64,000 nucleotides of DNA from Nereocystis luetkeana (GCA_031213475.1 JARUPZ010000011.1:7191622-7255621), one strand, 5' to 3'; positions 11,498 to 24,200 are shown, numbered from the stretch's first letter. Numbers and translations are program-made. The notes: generated by a model from the letters alone, not told the origin.

Positions 11498-14400
11498 CTG
11501 GAAAATTGTGGAAGAGGCGCGCGAGGGCCACAACAAGGACAACGCATATGTGGGAAAGGGGTTATGTTGGCTGTACTCGTACCAGTAGCACGATACGGAC
11601 CAGATTTGTCTAATTTGGGAAATGCATACGTAGATCGAGGGAATTTTTACTGTAGTATCGAAATATATTGTAATACACCCCGGGGGGGTATTCTATTGGA
11701 GTGCTGGAATATTTTGTACATCGGCGGGAGGTACATGCTTTGGAGGTACTACAACTCATCACCCGGAGGGTCACATACCACATGCCTCCACCTATACTGG
11801 TATTGTTGTAATTCCCAGCCATATATCACGAAATCTGACCCCAAACCCAACCCCACCCGACGCATGAAGCATTAGAACGAAACTGATGTTTTGGAACGCC
11901 AGGGATGGTCCTCGCATGTACATTCGCCTACATAGTTGAAGAGTATTTCTATCCCATACTTGGAACACTGAGTACGCAGACGGTTGGGAATTATAAATTC
12001 ATGCACGGTTGGAGTGGAGGGCACGTTGGGCATCGTAGACATCGTGTGGATGGTGGGCGGAATGGACGGGTGGGCGTGGTGTGCGGCTCAGGAGAGGTCA
12101 ATTAATTCTAGTAGAGTCACTCACGGAGAACGCTATGTCGGTTGCAGCCACGGATGACGTCGGGTCGGATGTGGCACCAGTCCGCCGCGAGTCGGGTTGC
12201 CCTACAAGGAGCACTCCACCATCCAAGACCATGTATACGCCGGCCCGTAAATGACCAGGCGTCCCCCTCGAGCGATGCCGCTGAGAAATATGCTGTAGAC
12301 ACTCTAGTGGGTTTGATGAGCGCTCGTCTCACAGTAGCATCATGTGTTCCTTCGGTTATTCATGGTGATCGTGGGGCACCTAAATCCGCATATGGAATGC
12401 AGTCTAGGAAGAGATCCACGGAAGGGCAGTTTACATGCTTCGGTTCCCAAAGCCAAGACGCACCACAGCTGAGGAGCTGCAATTCCGTCTCAGACGAAAT
12501 CGCACGCGGAACTCACCGCTGTGGCAGTGCCCATCACCCCCAGCGTTAAGCTCACCTCAGGTTTCGCTTGATTTTCCGACTTGCAGCAGTGCACCCCTAA
12601 ATTGGAGTTTGGACGGTGGTGCAACACGTTATCGGCTATGTTGATGTATTCCAGGTTCCCTCGTTGCAACCATCTGGGAATATTTTAAGGTGGAAGCTCG
12701 CCGCGGTGTTTAAGCGACCCGCGCTCTCATCGGCCTAACGCTGGTTCAGCAGCCTCATGGTTGCTTCTGGGTTGGCATCGTAAATTGAAAACAAAGTGAT
12801 ATCTGTGGGCATGCCTAGTGGATGTAAATATGTTCCCCTGCAACCATGGACAGCGATCGCCAGGTACGTTTTGTCAAACATCGTGAGGGAGGGATTTGGA
12901 AGAACGTCATTTATGCCCAGTCTCGTGCAGCCCAAAGACAGCTAGTGGGTGTTGTATGGTGTAAAGTTTCACCATGAAGTTCTTGAGCCCCCGCTCCGTC
13001 AGCATCGTCTTACGTCCCACGATACACTCTTAGGTCAGCGCGTGTCATGATCTGCTTCTACTTCTTCGCCGCCACTTTTAAGACTCCCTGCCGTTTCCTT
13101 AACGCGCACGACACGCCCTGTCCAGGCCATGCTCTTGGACACTGGTTGATGTTGATCTTCCCGCTTGCTCGGGCTTTTCTGTCCATGAAGTGACAGCAGC
13201 TGCGAGCAATAGACTCTCCCCGGTGAATGCTCTACTATATCGGCTGTCGCCACGGAAAGCACGGCATCCCCGCGGGTCGTCACCACAAATTATAGTTTGT
13301 CCATATATCAAGTTATGGCCTCCGCAAATTCCCGTAACGGACACACCGTGGTGTTTTGGTGGAGAGAATGATGCATATCTCCGTCGGGGATCTGCGTCAG
13401 AGTAGAAAGATAGCAAGGCCAGCCAGTCTTCCTGATAATGACGTGTAGGCCAGCCGACTCACGCTGAACGTGGGGTAGTCGAGTTGTCTCCATGAACAAG
13501 GTGAATCGGTGAACGTTATCGGTCCGTAAAAGGTGGGCCAAGGCTTAGGCGCGAGTGCCTAACTACTTTGTACTGGTGCTGAATGTTCTCTTCGGCTCCT
13601 CACTCACGCTTCGGTTGGTTAGTCGGTCATTGGTTGGTATTTGCTGATACTCAGACCGTTGGATGATGCCTGTCCTCACGTGGTCTGACATGGATTGGTC
13701 TCAGACGATTGGCCGATGATGCGCGGTCTTTGGAGGCTAAGCTAGGAGCAGTTGTAAAACGCTGTTGGTGATGATAACGCGTGAAACCCAGTTGTCGTAT
13801 GCGTAAAATGACGCTTTCTGGGAAAGACATGCGCCACTATTATTTGCCGAGATCTCAGGTGCAGGGGGTGAAGGGAGCGTGCGGTGAAAAGGAGAATGCG
13901 CAAGCACTCCCGTTCCTCCCGATTGTGAGCATTTATCCCTGCAACGTCTCGCTGTAATTCAGCAGTCAACTATCCACTGTCGATCTAGATTCCCTGGCGG
14001 GACAACAGCTGTTCATCGAACCCCAACTTCGTTACCATTGGGTTTCTCGAAGAGTAACTTACAGGATTACCGTAGTCGGCTAAGAAGATATGCGTACCAC
14101 ACACACGACTTGCCGTATATGCTGCTACAGAGCATCGATGTAGTAATGTACGCCTGCGTAGAGGCACCTATCTACATCAATATTGGTTTTAGGTATAATA
14201 AGTGTCAAATGCTTGTAAGCACTACCCCTACACGTGGCGTGGAGGAAGCGTCCGTGAATAGGGTGTAGTATGGAGATATGGAACCGGGACGAGCATCGAA
14301 GCAAACATTGGTCGGTGGTTGCATGCGCGAATGGCGTAGACGACAAGCATCGCCTCCGAAAGGAGTAAGCTATACGTGGCACATGCTCGTACAAACACCC

Positions 14401-15042
14401 GGCGCGCTAGGTGCAGTCACATTTCAGAAGGTGTAGGGAGGGTACAAAACAACCTGAGCCAAAGCGCGGAATCGCCCTAGTAACGGAAAGGGAGCTTGTT
14501 GGAAAATATCGACGACAGCAGATAGTGTCGCCGAATCAGGCCGGCCAGGACCTCGAGTGGGCATAGGCACTGCGCACGTGGTAGACTCCTGCACCGCCTC
14601 CTCAGGTAATAATTGTCGCTTTGTTGGCGTCAGCCCTCCACCTCGGGTGTTGGTGGCGTGGGCACAGAAGGGCATGGCTACGTAACTCGATACACAAATA
14701 ACTTAAAGCGCGCGGGGATTCGCGATCACCGAAGGCGTGTATGGAGACGAGAAGTTCAAGATACCCGTTACGTGCAGCATATATATATCTGCCGCCAAAC
14801 ATATTGAACTTGTATTTCAAACCCTCGCCGTGTTTTACGCAGGAACTACCATCCTGAGGAAAATATTGTGTTGTGTGGGGTGTTTCGATGCCTCGCAAAT
14901 TTGTCCGTAGTTATCTGCCCATCGTACATTCGGGTTTGCACACGGTCATCATTCGGTCATTATTCGCCTGCCATGTGCACTGGTTCATATGTTACGAACG
15001 GAATCGCAGCTTCAACCATCGTATCGCGATGTTTCCACTTAC
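11498..15042. other. intron 4 of gene 2, no gene recognised
   Basis: 3.5 kb between exons 4 and 5 of gene 2. Several overlapping open frames exist on both strands, for example near 12142-12549 and 13035-13540, but none shows a motif I can name. GGGTA-rich and CATAC-rich patches are the only visible texture. Confidence 0.4.
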
Positions 15043-15160
15043 CTCCAAAAAAGCATGCTGGACGCGCAAACGGGTACAATGAGCTCCATGAAGAAATGAA
15101 ACATGAGCGTGTCCCCAAGAACATCGTAGTGCAGCAGCTCCTGGAATGTCATTTGGCTAA
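15043..15160 (-). pseudogene. gene 2 exon 4 (helix 7)
   Basis: 118 nt between acceptor CTTACAG| and donor GTAAGT. It encodes QMTFQELLHYDVLGDTLMF and a helix ending SSMLFW. Open. Confidence 0.74.
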
Positions 15161-15736
15161 CTGTAAGCATGAAAATCAAGTCAAACGGTGGGCGAGCGGA
15201 TAAAACAACTGGTGTATGCGGTCTTGCTATTAATAGATGTATTCACCACTGGCATGGTGGCCACCGATGATATTCGGTTGATGTCTTCGCTTGCCATCGT
15301 TTTAAAAGCAGCATGTACCCCCAGATCTCGGGGCTCGAACCTGAATATGTTGTAATTGGCTGTCAACGACTTTCAACAGACGAACATTGAGACAATTCAT
15401 GCGGTCACGCTGCCGGCCCCCGATGGGCACATTCACACACATCCAATGAATCGCGGGGCCTTTACTAAATTCAGAATACTGTAACATTCGTATGCTTCCT
15501 CCGGTGCGCATGAGGTATGCACGTACCACAGAACCTGTCGAAACATCCGTTTCAAACTTTCACACCGGGCGACAACCGCTAATAGGTCATTTCGTCCATG
15601 ATATTTCATGATATCCCCATCGACGGTCGTTACCATCCGACGTCAACAGATGGGCCGGTCTGACCTACGCTGGTTTGCACCTACAACAGTGCTTCCTGGT
15701 CAACGTTTTTTAAATCGAGCAACTGACACGGCATAC

Positions 15737-15905
15737 CTACGCCGGGAAGGATGGGTATGATCACACCGGGTATCTCCGGCCCAATACCAAACACATCGCG
15801 CACTTTCCTCAGCTGGAACATGGCGAAGATTGTCGGCACGACACCGAGGATTAGCGTGAGCTCAATACCCGTCTCTCATTGAAGAAGAAGCAGCCATACT
15901 GGTCC
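15737..15905 (-). pseudogene. gene 2 exon 3 (helices 5-6), frameshifted
   Basis: 169 nt versus 170 in the family. It reads DQYGCFFFNERR; the following AVEL region lacks one base; then it resumes with VFGIGPEI. Acceptor AACAG| and donor GTATGC are present. Confidence 0.72.
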
Positions 15906-16224
15906 CTGTTATCCGCAACCCGGCAACACGCAGGTGCATCGGCTATCCGAAGTAAAAACTTTTATATCACGGACCGCGATAGGCTTGAATGGGTACGTGA
16001 TGGTGAGACGTGCACTGTTGCGGAAACGCGACTAGATGTGCACATATTCCTCTAGCATTATCTTTCGCCTTCACCAATCAATCCGAGGTATGCACTCGAC
16101 AAGCTGAGGCCTTTTGACCCAGTCAGGGGTCCTGCCCATGGTGTTTGTTGTCTTGGACGTTTTGCTGAGCACTGAGTCAGAAATGTCCACCCTGTCAGTT
16201 TTTCTCGCCTAACTACGGTAGATT

Positions 16225-16655
16225 ATAACCCCTTTAGTATATTACCCGTGTACTCGGCGGGTATACCCGATCCGGTCGGATTCCACATTCAACAAATAGG
16301 GCCCGACTTGAATACCCCCGGGTATTCGGAGCCTACGGGTATATCATCACGAGTAGCCGGGTACCCGCAGGTACTCGCAGGTACCTGGGTACCCGCCCGT
16401 TTCGCGGAACCCCGGTTCACAAGTATTGTGTAATGTCGCTAGAAAACTGAGTCCAATGAGCACCCGCACACACTAACGGGTACGGACATATCATCGGTAC
16501 GCGGTAAAACAACGCACCGCCTGAATACGATGTGCCAGGAGATATTGACCCCTTTCATCTATCACCCGGGTACCCGGCGAGTATACCCGATCGGACTCCA
16601 CCCGTTGAGCCTATCCGTTCTACGTGTAGGATCCGACCTCAAAACCCGCACACGT
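16225..16655. repeat. duplicated TACCCG-rich segment
   Basis: Two direct, diverged copies of a roughly 100-bp block near 16228-16320 and 16550-16650. They share ACCCCTTT, then CACCCGGGTAC-like and GTATACCCGATC blocks. Between them lies a run of GGTACCCG and GGTACCTG words. All of it lies 5' of gene 2 exon 3, in intron 2. Confidence 0.5.
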
Positions 16656-17254
16656 CCACACCTTGGTTTGATTTCGAGTACAGTCGATGTGCTCAGGTGC
16701 AGGTGTGCAGCGTGCAGTTCACAGCTGTTCATGTTGTGCAAGTGCACTTTCACTTTTCGTGGTCTTGTCCCGCACTATTATTTTAGTTACATACAGTACG
16801 AGTAGTACCAGGTGCTTTGTACCAGATGTTCAACAACACGCGTACGATCATGATAGTACTGCTTCCACCTTACACTGGTACGTGCTTCATTCCGTCTTCG
16901 GGTTGAGGACCAGGGAACAGGTTTGGAACAACACGAGCGCAAGAATTATCTTTGTACATTTTTGGCGCGTCCAGGCCCCTAGTGATATGAGCATCCAACC
17001 GAACAACGAATTACTTTGCGCCTTCTCGTTTCGGTATCGAACAGTAGGATGTTTTTTTCTCCACTCTATCACTATTGGTCGTGCCACTGGAACAATAAAA
17101 CAATTCCCAAAATATTTTCGGGTACTCGGGTACCTGGAAAAAATGTGGGTACCTGAGTATCCGGGCGTCAGCATTGCTATACTTGGCGGGTAGGGTAAGG
17201 TCCGGCCTCTAACATTTGGCGGCTATCCGTTTGCGGCGGGCACCTCAACCCATG

Positions 17255-17331
17255 TAGAACCGCAGTCTCGTTTTGGGGACAAACCACTCATACTTCAAGT
17301 AGTTTTTCCCCAAAATGGAACTGCGGTTCTA
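17255..17331. mobile_element. 77-bp TIR element (MITE-2), solo copy
   Basis: Near-perfect foldback: TAGAACCGCAGTCTCGTTTT at the left and its complement at the right, with GGGGACAAA inside. Same length and arms as the copy at 26992-27068. Non-autonomous DNA transposon by structure. It lies in intron 2 of gene 2. Confidence 0.7.
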
Positions 17332-17464
17332 AAGGGGTTAAGGGGCTTATCTCATTACCCAACTTCATTGCACCTCAAACATACCGTGGTATGCCCACGC
17401 CGGAAACGACGAATATTCCTAGATATTTTCACCATCCATACCCACACGTCATAAACAATCGTAC

Positions 17465-17656
17465 CTTCCGTAGCGTTCCGGCATAAAGATGAAGATGATC
17501 AAGGTAGTAATGGCAATCCCAGTCCCCATCACCAAAGCTATCTTCAAAATATTCTTGCCTTGACGTACCGAGCGTATTTCAGGCGGTATTGGGTATTGTC
17601 GGCAACCACGAGTTTTAAATCTCGAAGGCAATACGGCAACATGCAGGCCGCCATAT
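17465..17656 (-). pseudogene. gene 2 exon 2 (helices 3-4), frameshifted
   Basis: 192 nt, one fewer than in the other copies. It reads MAACMLPYCLRDLKLVVADN and then, after a one-base loss, ILKIALVMGTGIAITTL in the next frame. Acceptor CCAAG| and donor GTACGA are kept. Confidence 0.72.
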
Positions 17657-17849
17657 CTTGGAATGGAGGAAGGTGGAACGAGGCACGCGAAAACAAAAAA
17701 CATGATTGGCTTGAGCAGATCATCGTTCTCTGTTTGACGATACTTGTGCGCCACGAAACAATTAAGCCTGATTTAGAAGGGCAGCAATCAGTTTCCCTGA
17801 ATGCAACTGCATATTCGTCTTCAAACGTGGACTAAGTAGTACCGAGTTG

Positions 17850-17925
17850 CACGTCCTTCACGAGCAGCGTTAGTGACTGACCCTCTCGGGGCTCCCAAGG
17901 GGAAAGGTGACGGCCAAGAAATATC
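17850..17925 (-). repeat. possible worn SINE head
   Basis: On the minus strand GAGCCCCGAGAGGGTCAGTC resembles the B-box to body junction of the SINE at 25069-25413. The A-box half and the tail are not clear. Confidence 0.25.
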
Positions 17926-19517
17926 GATCTGAGCATCGGCAATTGTTCGGTTGGGATGCGGAAACTCTGGTGTCCGAACTGCTGTACATTCCGGGAGGTC
18001 GCACGACACGAAACAAGACGTATTACGTGCACGGACAGGAACCGCGACCCGAAAAGAGAATTCGGTAAGATCATGACGGTTAGGTAGTGGCGGAAGAAAA
18101 CGACACTAGGTCAAGGATGCCGGTTTTCGACCCGACACATTCACATTACTCGGAAACGGCCTCAATCCGGCTACTTTTCGTGCCAACTGATACTTCCGAG
18201 CCAGCAAGGTGGTGAATAGACATTAACCCAATGTAGAAATAAGACCCAGACGTCCCGATAGTGCTGCCAACGCCATGTGTTGGTGAAATCACTTAACGTC
18301 CCGTCCATGTAGGTGGAAGAGGCTGAAATGTGCTTTGCATATGGTCAAGGGGGGCCGACGAAAAGCAACGAACCCGTTTCCCACAGCAAATGTCTTGCTT
18401 TGAGCCCAAAGAGCCGAGACATTGTTTTATCAGGTGGAGCAGAGGAAATGGGCAGAGGTTCGAAAGGCAGTTCCTGTGAACCAGTGGTATATTGTATATT
18501 TCCAGGTAGATCCCTCACCAGTATTAGCATGTGGAGAGAGCACGCATGGAAGTCTCACCATACTCACCGCGCAATACCAAGATCCTTCGAGTATCACGTA
18601 GTCCTGATCAAGCCACCTCATGAAGCCATGCAGTCCACACCAAATCCTCGTGTAGAGTAGAAACAACATTGGAGCATGATAATGTCGACATCCTAACACC
18701 CCGCCATCAAACATCTTGTTACCGTAGCGAATTCACTGCTCACATCGCTTCTTCTGTATCTTGCTACAGGCACCAACCAACACGTATAGCACCGGCCGAT
18801 CCAGGCAGAAATGTCCTAATAGAAGGTGTCGGCGCCCAGGCCGCGACGAGATGAGCAGCGAGCCCGGCACGGCCGCGTCGCCACAACGAGAAGGTAATTC
18901 TATTATTTCAGAATATGTAAGGGGATTTGAGCATCGTCCTCTGACTGAACACGCGGGGGAAATGTCCGTCTCGCTCTATGTCAACAAATATCTACCAACA
19001 CCTCGTGTTGTGATCTTTCGCAGATCGTTTTCGCGGGGTTTCCCAATGGGCGTCGGCGTGAGATATCATCGAGAATGTGTGCTGTTCGCAAGCGTGTTTC
19101 GACGGAAAGCATGATCGCATCGTTGAGGCAACAGTCTCGCACAACGGCAAGCTATGTTCGTGCGGGACCCCGAGTTGCTCAAAATATCCGGCCGGTTTCT
19201 GCTATCCTAGTAACGCCTTGCACAACCGGCTAGCGAGAGTATGCATAAATCGTTTGATAAATCGTTTGCCGGTACAACGTATGAACCCATCTAACGGCGT
19301 CTTCTGGGCGTGGTGGCAAACTGCACGCAGAGACTAGCCGGTACGATGCAATGTGGGGTACCGGTTGTCAAGATGACGATCCGTACTTCCCGAAACGACC
19401 CTTCCTCACTTACCCCGCCCTTCCCGAAACGGCCCTTCCTTACTTGTAAATACGCGCCATAGCCAAAACCACCGCTAATTTTCTCCCCTTCTGAGTGCGA
19501 TGGCGGCATAGCCCTAC

Positions 19518-19627
19518 AGTTACCGGGGACCATAGTAAATAGGACCTACGGTACACACAAAAACCTCCATATTCCCCTATGTTAAGGAACAATAGTTGGT
19601 ATTATATACTTTGGTCCCCCGTACTAC
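19518..19627. mobile_element. TIR element MITE-1, worn copy
   Basis: About 110 bp. The left arm reads ACCGGGGACCATAGTAAATA and the right arm ends CTTTGGTCCCCCGTACT, matching the TIRs of the intact copies at 41272 and 60188 with several changes. It lies in intron 1 of gene 2. Confidence 0.6.
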
Positions 19628-21432
19628 TGTAGTGTACTTCTCGAGGATCACCAATCGAATTGGAAGCGTATGATGATGGTGGAAAAGCTACCCACCAGCC
19701 CCCTGCTCGGGTTCTCTCTGCAGGGAGGTTACGCTCCGGCACCGGGCGTGGATAATGCTAGCACAATGTCGTCCTTGCTTTGGGAGCATGGGACTTGAGT
19801 CATCGGCGGCGTGCGCGGTTCTTTCATCACTAACTGAAAGGTTCTGTGTTTCTACCGGTTTCTGACGTGGCGCATGCGCGTTTACCCTTGTCTTCGGCAA
19901 CAGATCCACTTGAAAGGTTGCCGTTGGGGGTTGGGGGATACAATCATGCCCTTGGCATTCAGGGCGATAGTTCTGCGTCTCCAGAGTTGGCATCTACGCC
20001 TTCCCCCGGGAACGGTGCAGACCCCTGTGTCGTGGCTTCGGCAACTTGGTTTTCGCATAGCACAGAGCGTGTTTGGCATGCAGCGAGATGTACGACGGGG
20101 CTTACACGTGAAGTAAGCGTTTGCCGCTACGTGCCGTCCGAGCGGCGTTGGGGTCCCTTTGTGGGCAGCTTGGTGGAGAGCTGTGCTACCTGCGGCGCGT
20201 GCATCCTACAAACCGGAAAGAGTCCTTGCTCTGCTCGCCGCACGAATGCCGCCTTCTTTTTGCACCGGAACATGTCGACGATTGCTCGCAGAGAGCAGTT
20301 CGTACTCGATTTTCAACATGAGGCACAGTATCGCACTCTAACACCCACCCACAACATAAGAAGTTGATGTGTTGCTAAGAGAGCTGCCCCCCTTGTACAA
20401 TACACGTGGTGCATCGATGGCGTGCGAAGGTCGAAGCTTCTATCAGACGATATGAGTGCGTTTACGAGCACGTAGTCTACTAAACATTATTACCGGCGGT
20501 TGTGTGCGGAAAAAATCGTTGTACGAGTGTAAGTACCAGGTAACTGTTTTTTTCAGGCGGCCATGCCAAAAATTGTTTCGCGTACGTTACGATACTACGA
20601 TACTTTCGACTATCACTACAGTACATACTTCATCTTGCTCGTATACGGGATGTGTATCCTGCATGAGACCATGTAAAACCCGAAGTACTCGCGATCGAAG
20701 TATCACACAGGATGCAAAGACGAGTTTCGACGAAATGCTCGATTTCACGGCTGTTGTTTCTCCATTTTGATAGTATACCTGGTTCTACGAGTAGCGTCGG
20801 ATACCGTATCGAAAGCTTCGCTAGATCATAGCATCGACCTTCGACATGGCACCGAATTCGTTTCGCTCTTCATCTCCTCGCATTTGTGTGTCGTGGTTTT
20901 AGTGATGTAAAACAGGACGAGATTTTTCGAAACTAAATATGACGTGGTATCGAATATCGAAATCGTTACGGTTAGATCATTCGATTATCGGTACCGTACG
21001 TATCAGACTCAATTTTCCTTCGATACCCACAACTAGTTATTAATAGTGCATTGGTCGCCTCCTGTGCCGACGCGGGGCTCTCGTATACTACTATACTGTA
21101 GATGCAAGTAACACAGGTCATTACGATGCTACAGCAGTACTGCTGTGCTCTTATCAGATACATTTACCTCGTACACGCATGCTCTTGCCAGAAGAAGTCA
21201 AGTACTCCGTAGAGCTCGCATCATACGAACCCACCGTCGCAATAAATAGTACAGCGTCCTAGAAACAGAAGGTATGGTAGGGTACTCCATGCTGTAGTAT
21301 GTTCTGCAATGTTGCTCGGTAGCAGACATCATGCCAGGTTTGCAGCTCCAATCGATGTGTTCGAGAGCTATTTATCATGTATGTGTCAAGAAAACGCGCC
21401 TCGACCTCGAAATATACCAAAACCGCACTCAC

Positions 21433-21676
21433 AGAAGTAGGACGCCACAAGCATTACGTAGCAGGGTACTCCCTTGCCGCCCACCAGAAGGAACCAGTGC
21501 ACGAGCACGGTCAATGACACGAGGAGAGCCGGCGCTCCACACATCCCGACGAGGACGGGCGCCCTCGCCGCTATCTCGTACGCGTGTCTCAGGACCCATA
21601 ATTTCCAGAGCAGTACCGACCACAAGCACGCGGTGAGGAGGGTGGCCACGACAAGAACCGTCGACGCGGCATGCAT
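21433..21676 (-). pseudogene. gene 2 exon 1 (helices 1-2)
   Basis: 244 nt from ATG at 21676 to donor GTGAGT. It encodes MHAASTVLVVATLL, then LRHAYEIAARAPVLVGMCG and GGKGVPCYVM. The ATG is chosen because the other copies start at the same place (MNAVS, MSAAS), although an upstream in-frame Met exists at 21733. This exon is open. Confidence 0.76.
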
Positions 21677-21857
21677 CGCCGTGCTCGAGCCGGGGTGCAA
21701 GCAAAGTGGTGTCTGCAAAGTGACCGGCAACACCTTGTTTGCTCGTGGTTTGGGGCATGGCTCGTAACGGTCGTCAACGTATACATACGCTTGTACCGGT
21801 ACAAAAAAAGGCGTTACGTTTTTTAATACTGTACCTAGTATATTTTTTACGACAAAT

Positions 21858-21912
21858 ACGTCAGCTGTGTGTGATCTGTGCGATTTATTGAGAGTGGTTG
21901 ATGCAAGTTACT
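21858..21912 (+). repeat. ACGTCAGCTGT block upstream of a relic exon 1
   Basis: Shares ACGTCAGCTGTGTGTG and TGATGCAAG with the blocks upstream of gene 3 (25780) and gene 4 (49557). It lies about 230 bp before the relic plus-strand exon 1. It may be a promoter remnant or one arm of the foldback element at 49557-49942. Confidence 0.4.
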
Positions 21913-22084
21913 TTTGAAAAAATTACATATATTACCTTACACCTTTCCTTCGTGCAACAGTATTAATTGTGCCTCTTTGCACTGCTCTACATACATACGT
22001 ACCCTGGTATGATATTAGTAGTATATTTTGTTTCTGAGATTTTACGAGTCAAGTATCGACACTTCGCTTGCAGCACATTGAATG

Positions 22085-22367
22085 CACCCCGCCTCGAGCA
22101 CGAACTCCAAGATACATGCCTCCTCGCCAGCTCTTATGGTGGCGGCTCTCCTCAACCCTTGCGTGTGGTCAAGATTGCTCTGGCAATTACGGGTGTTATG
22201 ACACGCGTTCGAGGTACTGGAGAAGGTGAGGGCACCCATCCTCGTCGTGACCTCGCGATCGGTTGCCTCATCGTGTGATTATTAGCTCTATTCGTGCACT
22301 GAACCGTTCTGTTGGAAGCCTAGGGGTTACCGTGCTACGTCATGCTGCTGGTTTTGCTACCCTGTTT
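22085..22367 (+). pseudogene. relic of 7TM-RGS exon 1
   Basis: Nucleotide similarity to exon 1 of genes 3 and 4 runs throughout: TGGTCAAGATTGCTCTGGCA, ATGACACGCGTTC, AGGGGTTACC, and a kept donor TTTGTGAGTG. The frame is broken by several small indels. It stands head to head with exon 1 of gene 2, about 400 bp away. Confidence 0.6.
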
Positions 22368-22646
22368 GTGAGTGTATCTCGTGACACCTTTCGGTTGCAA
22401 GACATTTGTTGCCATGCATGGCTCCCGGAGTTTTCGGAGCATCTTGTACACCGCAGCAGCATGTGTTTCGTCAAATAAATAGTATAGATACAGGGGCGGT
22501 CGAATTGTTATACACACCGGAACGTGTGATGATGCCTAAACGATGACTATACTGAGGAACCGATGCAATATCAAAACTAAGACCCAGAAATTCGTGTTAG
22601 GTACTGTGTTGTACGTGTCTCTAACTGTACCCTCCTTCTCACATTT

Positions 22647-22770
22647 TGTCTGGAATGGCGGCAGCCAGTTTCGGGTATTTGCTCCTGCGGGAATGGGGGC
22701 CGAAGGAACTGATCCACGACGGAACCGAAGCGCGTATACTGCTCGCGTGGGTGGTTGGAACGAGTTTTCC
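22647..22770 (-). pseudogene. relic of 7TM-RGS exon 6
   Basis: On the minus strand GTCGTGGATCAGTTCCTTCG and CCATTCCAGACAAA match exon 6 of the cluster (VDQYLRP and PFQTR), with scattered damage between. No partner exon is visible beside it on the same strand. Confidence 0.5.
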
Positions 22771-23649
22771 AGGATAGATAGGGCGTTCCTGCGTTCTACA
22801 GCAAACCACGGGAAAAGGCAGTCTGCATGTGGTCGGTCTCCCTTGACAATGCGCCCGGAACAGAGTCCACCTCCACAGAAGGCACTGCTATTGGGTATCG
22901 AGCGAGGATTGCGTTTGATACGATAGCGACCAAAAAGCAAACGAATCGTTGCGATCTCGACATTGGATACACTGAAGCCTTCGCTCAAAATCTATAATAT
23001 ATCACCATTCAAAACACGGGAATAAGCCACACGGGATGGGAGGCAAACACACGTTCGACACGATAGATATATCGAAAGTACGATATTTCGATGTATCGGA
23101 GCTTTCGATACAATATCCAACACTAAGAACGAACAGTCAGTGCGTCCAACAATATACCGTGCTGCCAACACTGTCAGAACCTCTGGCTCCTGCTCCTACA
23201 TGGGACCCTAGTCAAATTGCCACCTCCGTGACACGAAGAGGCTTTCTTTGGTGAACGATTTTTCATGAGGTTGTGACTGGATCGCCCCCCCCCGTGCCCC
23301 ATTTTCGAGTGATCAGCCACCATCGTCATGGCCGTTTACCTGTATTTACCTGATGGAGCCCCCTGTACGTATAAAATCATAATCATATTTGTTGGTCAGA
23401 TGTACATTGGAAATTTTAACGTGTGAACATGGACAATGTACAACCTTACCCCAGGATGTAATGTGCACATTTTTCAGGCGCAGTCCCTTTGCCGCCCGTC
23501 ATTAAGCATGTGGTGCGCGTTTAGTCGTGCGACATCCTCGTCAGACATAAGCAAGTATTATTGCATTCAAGCAATCGTATCATATTGCTTCATCTCGGCG
23601 CCCGTCGCCCCCCCTTCCCTCGCCGCCAGGTATTATCGTGGTCTTCGCC

Positions 23650-23831
23650 GATCCTTATTACCTTCGCGAGATGCAACTCACGCTGCCTTAAACACGCAAC
23701 ATCGGCTGAAGTACGCCCGACTCGTCAAGGGAAGTACTAAGCTGAAAATATCTGTGGCGAAGGTCACTGGGATCTTCGCTGCAATATTCCTCGTCCACCT
23801 ATACACAGGCGAGAACGCTATTATATCCCAG
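23650..23831 (+). pseudogene. relic of 7TM-RGS exon 2
   Basis: Encodes RLKYARLVKGSTKLKISVAK, closely matching exon 2 (RLKYARYVKKRNIVKMSVAI). The 5' part has lost phase, and the 3' end has extra bases before a kept CAG|GTACGA donor. It probably belongs to the same dead plus-strand copy as the exon 1 relic. Confidence 0.6.
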
Positions 23832-24129
23832 GTACGATTGTTTGGATGCTATGTATGTGGTGATGGCGAAACTCCCTGGCCTTTCCGTCGTTGCCGGTGT
23901 GTTCATGCCGGGGGCAAATAAAACGTTCCGCAAATTCCCAAACCTGAGCGTCACGCACGTACGCACTCAAAGCCACAACATGCTACCGTACGGTCCTGTC
24001 CAATAGCCGCCTGTCTGCTCCCGTTGCGCACAATGTGAGACTAGCGCTTTACAATAACAAACAGGTGTAACACAGCTCCACAAGAATATTTCTGGGGTGC
24101 GTCGGAATTTCCGAGAAATAAATTCACAG

Positions 24130-24200
24130 CTCTGGGTAGTGTCACGAGAGCCACCATTCTGGAGGAGCCAGTGGCTGAAATTGGCGCGGATCGTTCCGTC
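24130..24200 (+). pseudogene. relic of 7TM-RGS exon 7
   Basis: Reads VTRATILEEPVAEI, matching TRRTILEAPVNEI of gene 4 exon 7, after a CACAG acceptor; similarity ends near 24195. It completes a row of dead exons (1, 2, 7) running from 22.1 to 24.2 kb. Confidence 0.5.

Larger units (their letters stand above)
17657..21432. other. intron 1 of gene 2, no gene recognised
   Basis: 3.8 kb between exons 1 and 2 of gene 2. It holds a MITE-1 copy at 19518-19627, a SINE-head remnant, and open frames near 19846-20367 that shift between phases without a family motif. The 20.5-21.0 kb part is rich in TCGATA and TATCGAAA words. Confidence 0.4.
8664..21676 (-). pseudogene. 7TM-RGS protein, gene 2 (two frameshifts)
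   Basis: Minus-strand copy with all eight exons: E1 21676-21433, E2 17656-17465, E3 15905-15737, E4 15160-15043, E5 11497-11275, E6 9911-9781, E7 9608-9454, E8 8986-8664. All splice sites and phases match the other copies. E2 is 192 nt and E3 169 nt where the family has 193 and 170; each lost base shifts the frame. In E2 the loss is in the stretch matching VKGRN; in E3 it is just after FFFNERR. E5 has one extra codon. The intron 6 donor is GC. With splice sites and the other exons intact, this is either a young pseudogene or a gene with two assembly errors. Intron 5 carries a repeat shared with intron 5 of gene 4. Confidence 0.74.

Noticed and set aside
19846-20367. 173-codon frame as a gene in gene 2 intron 1
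   Set aside because: Comparable open frames exist in the other phases of the same strand, and no motif or splice pattern was found.
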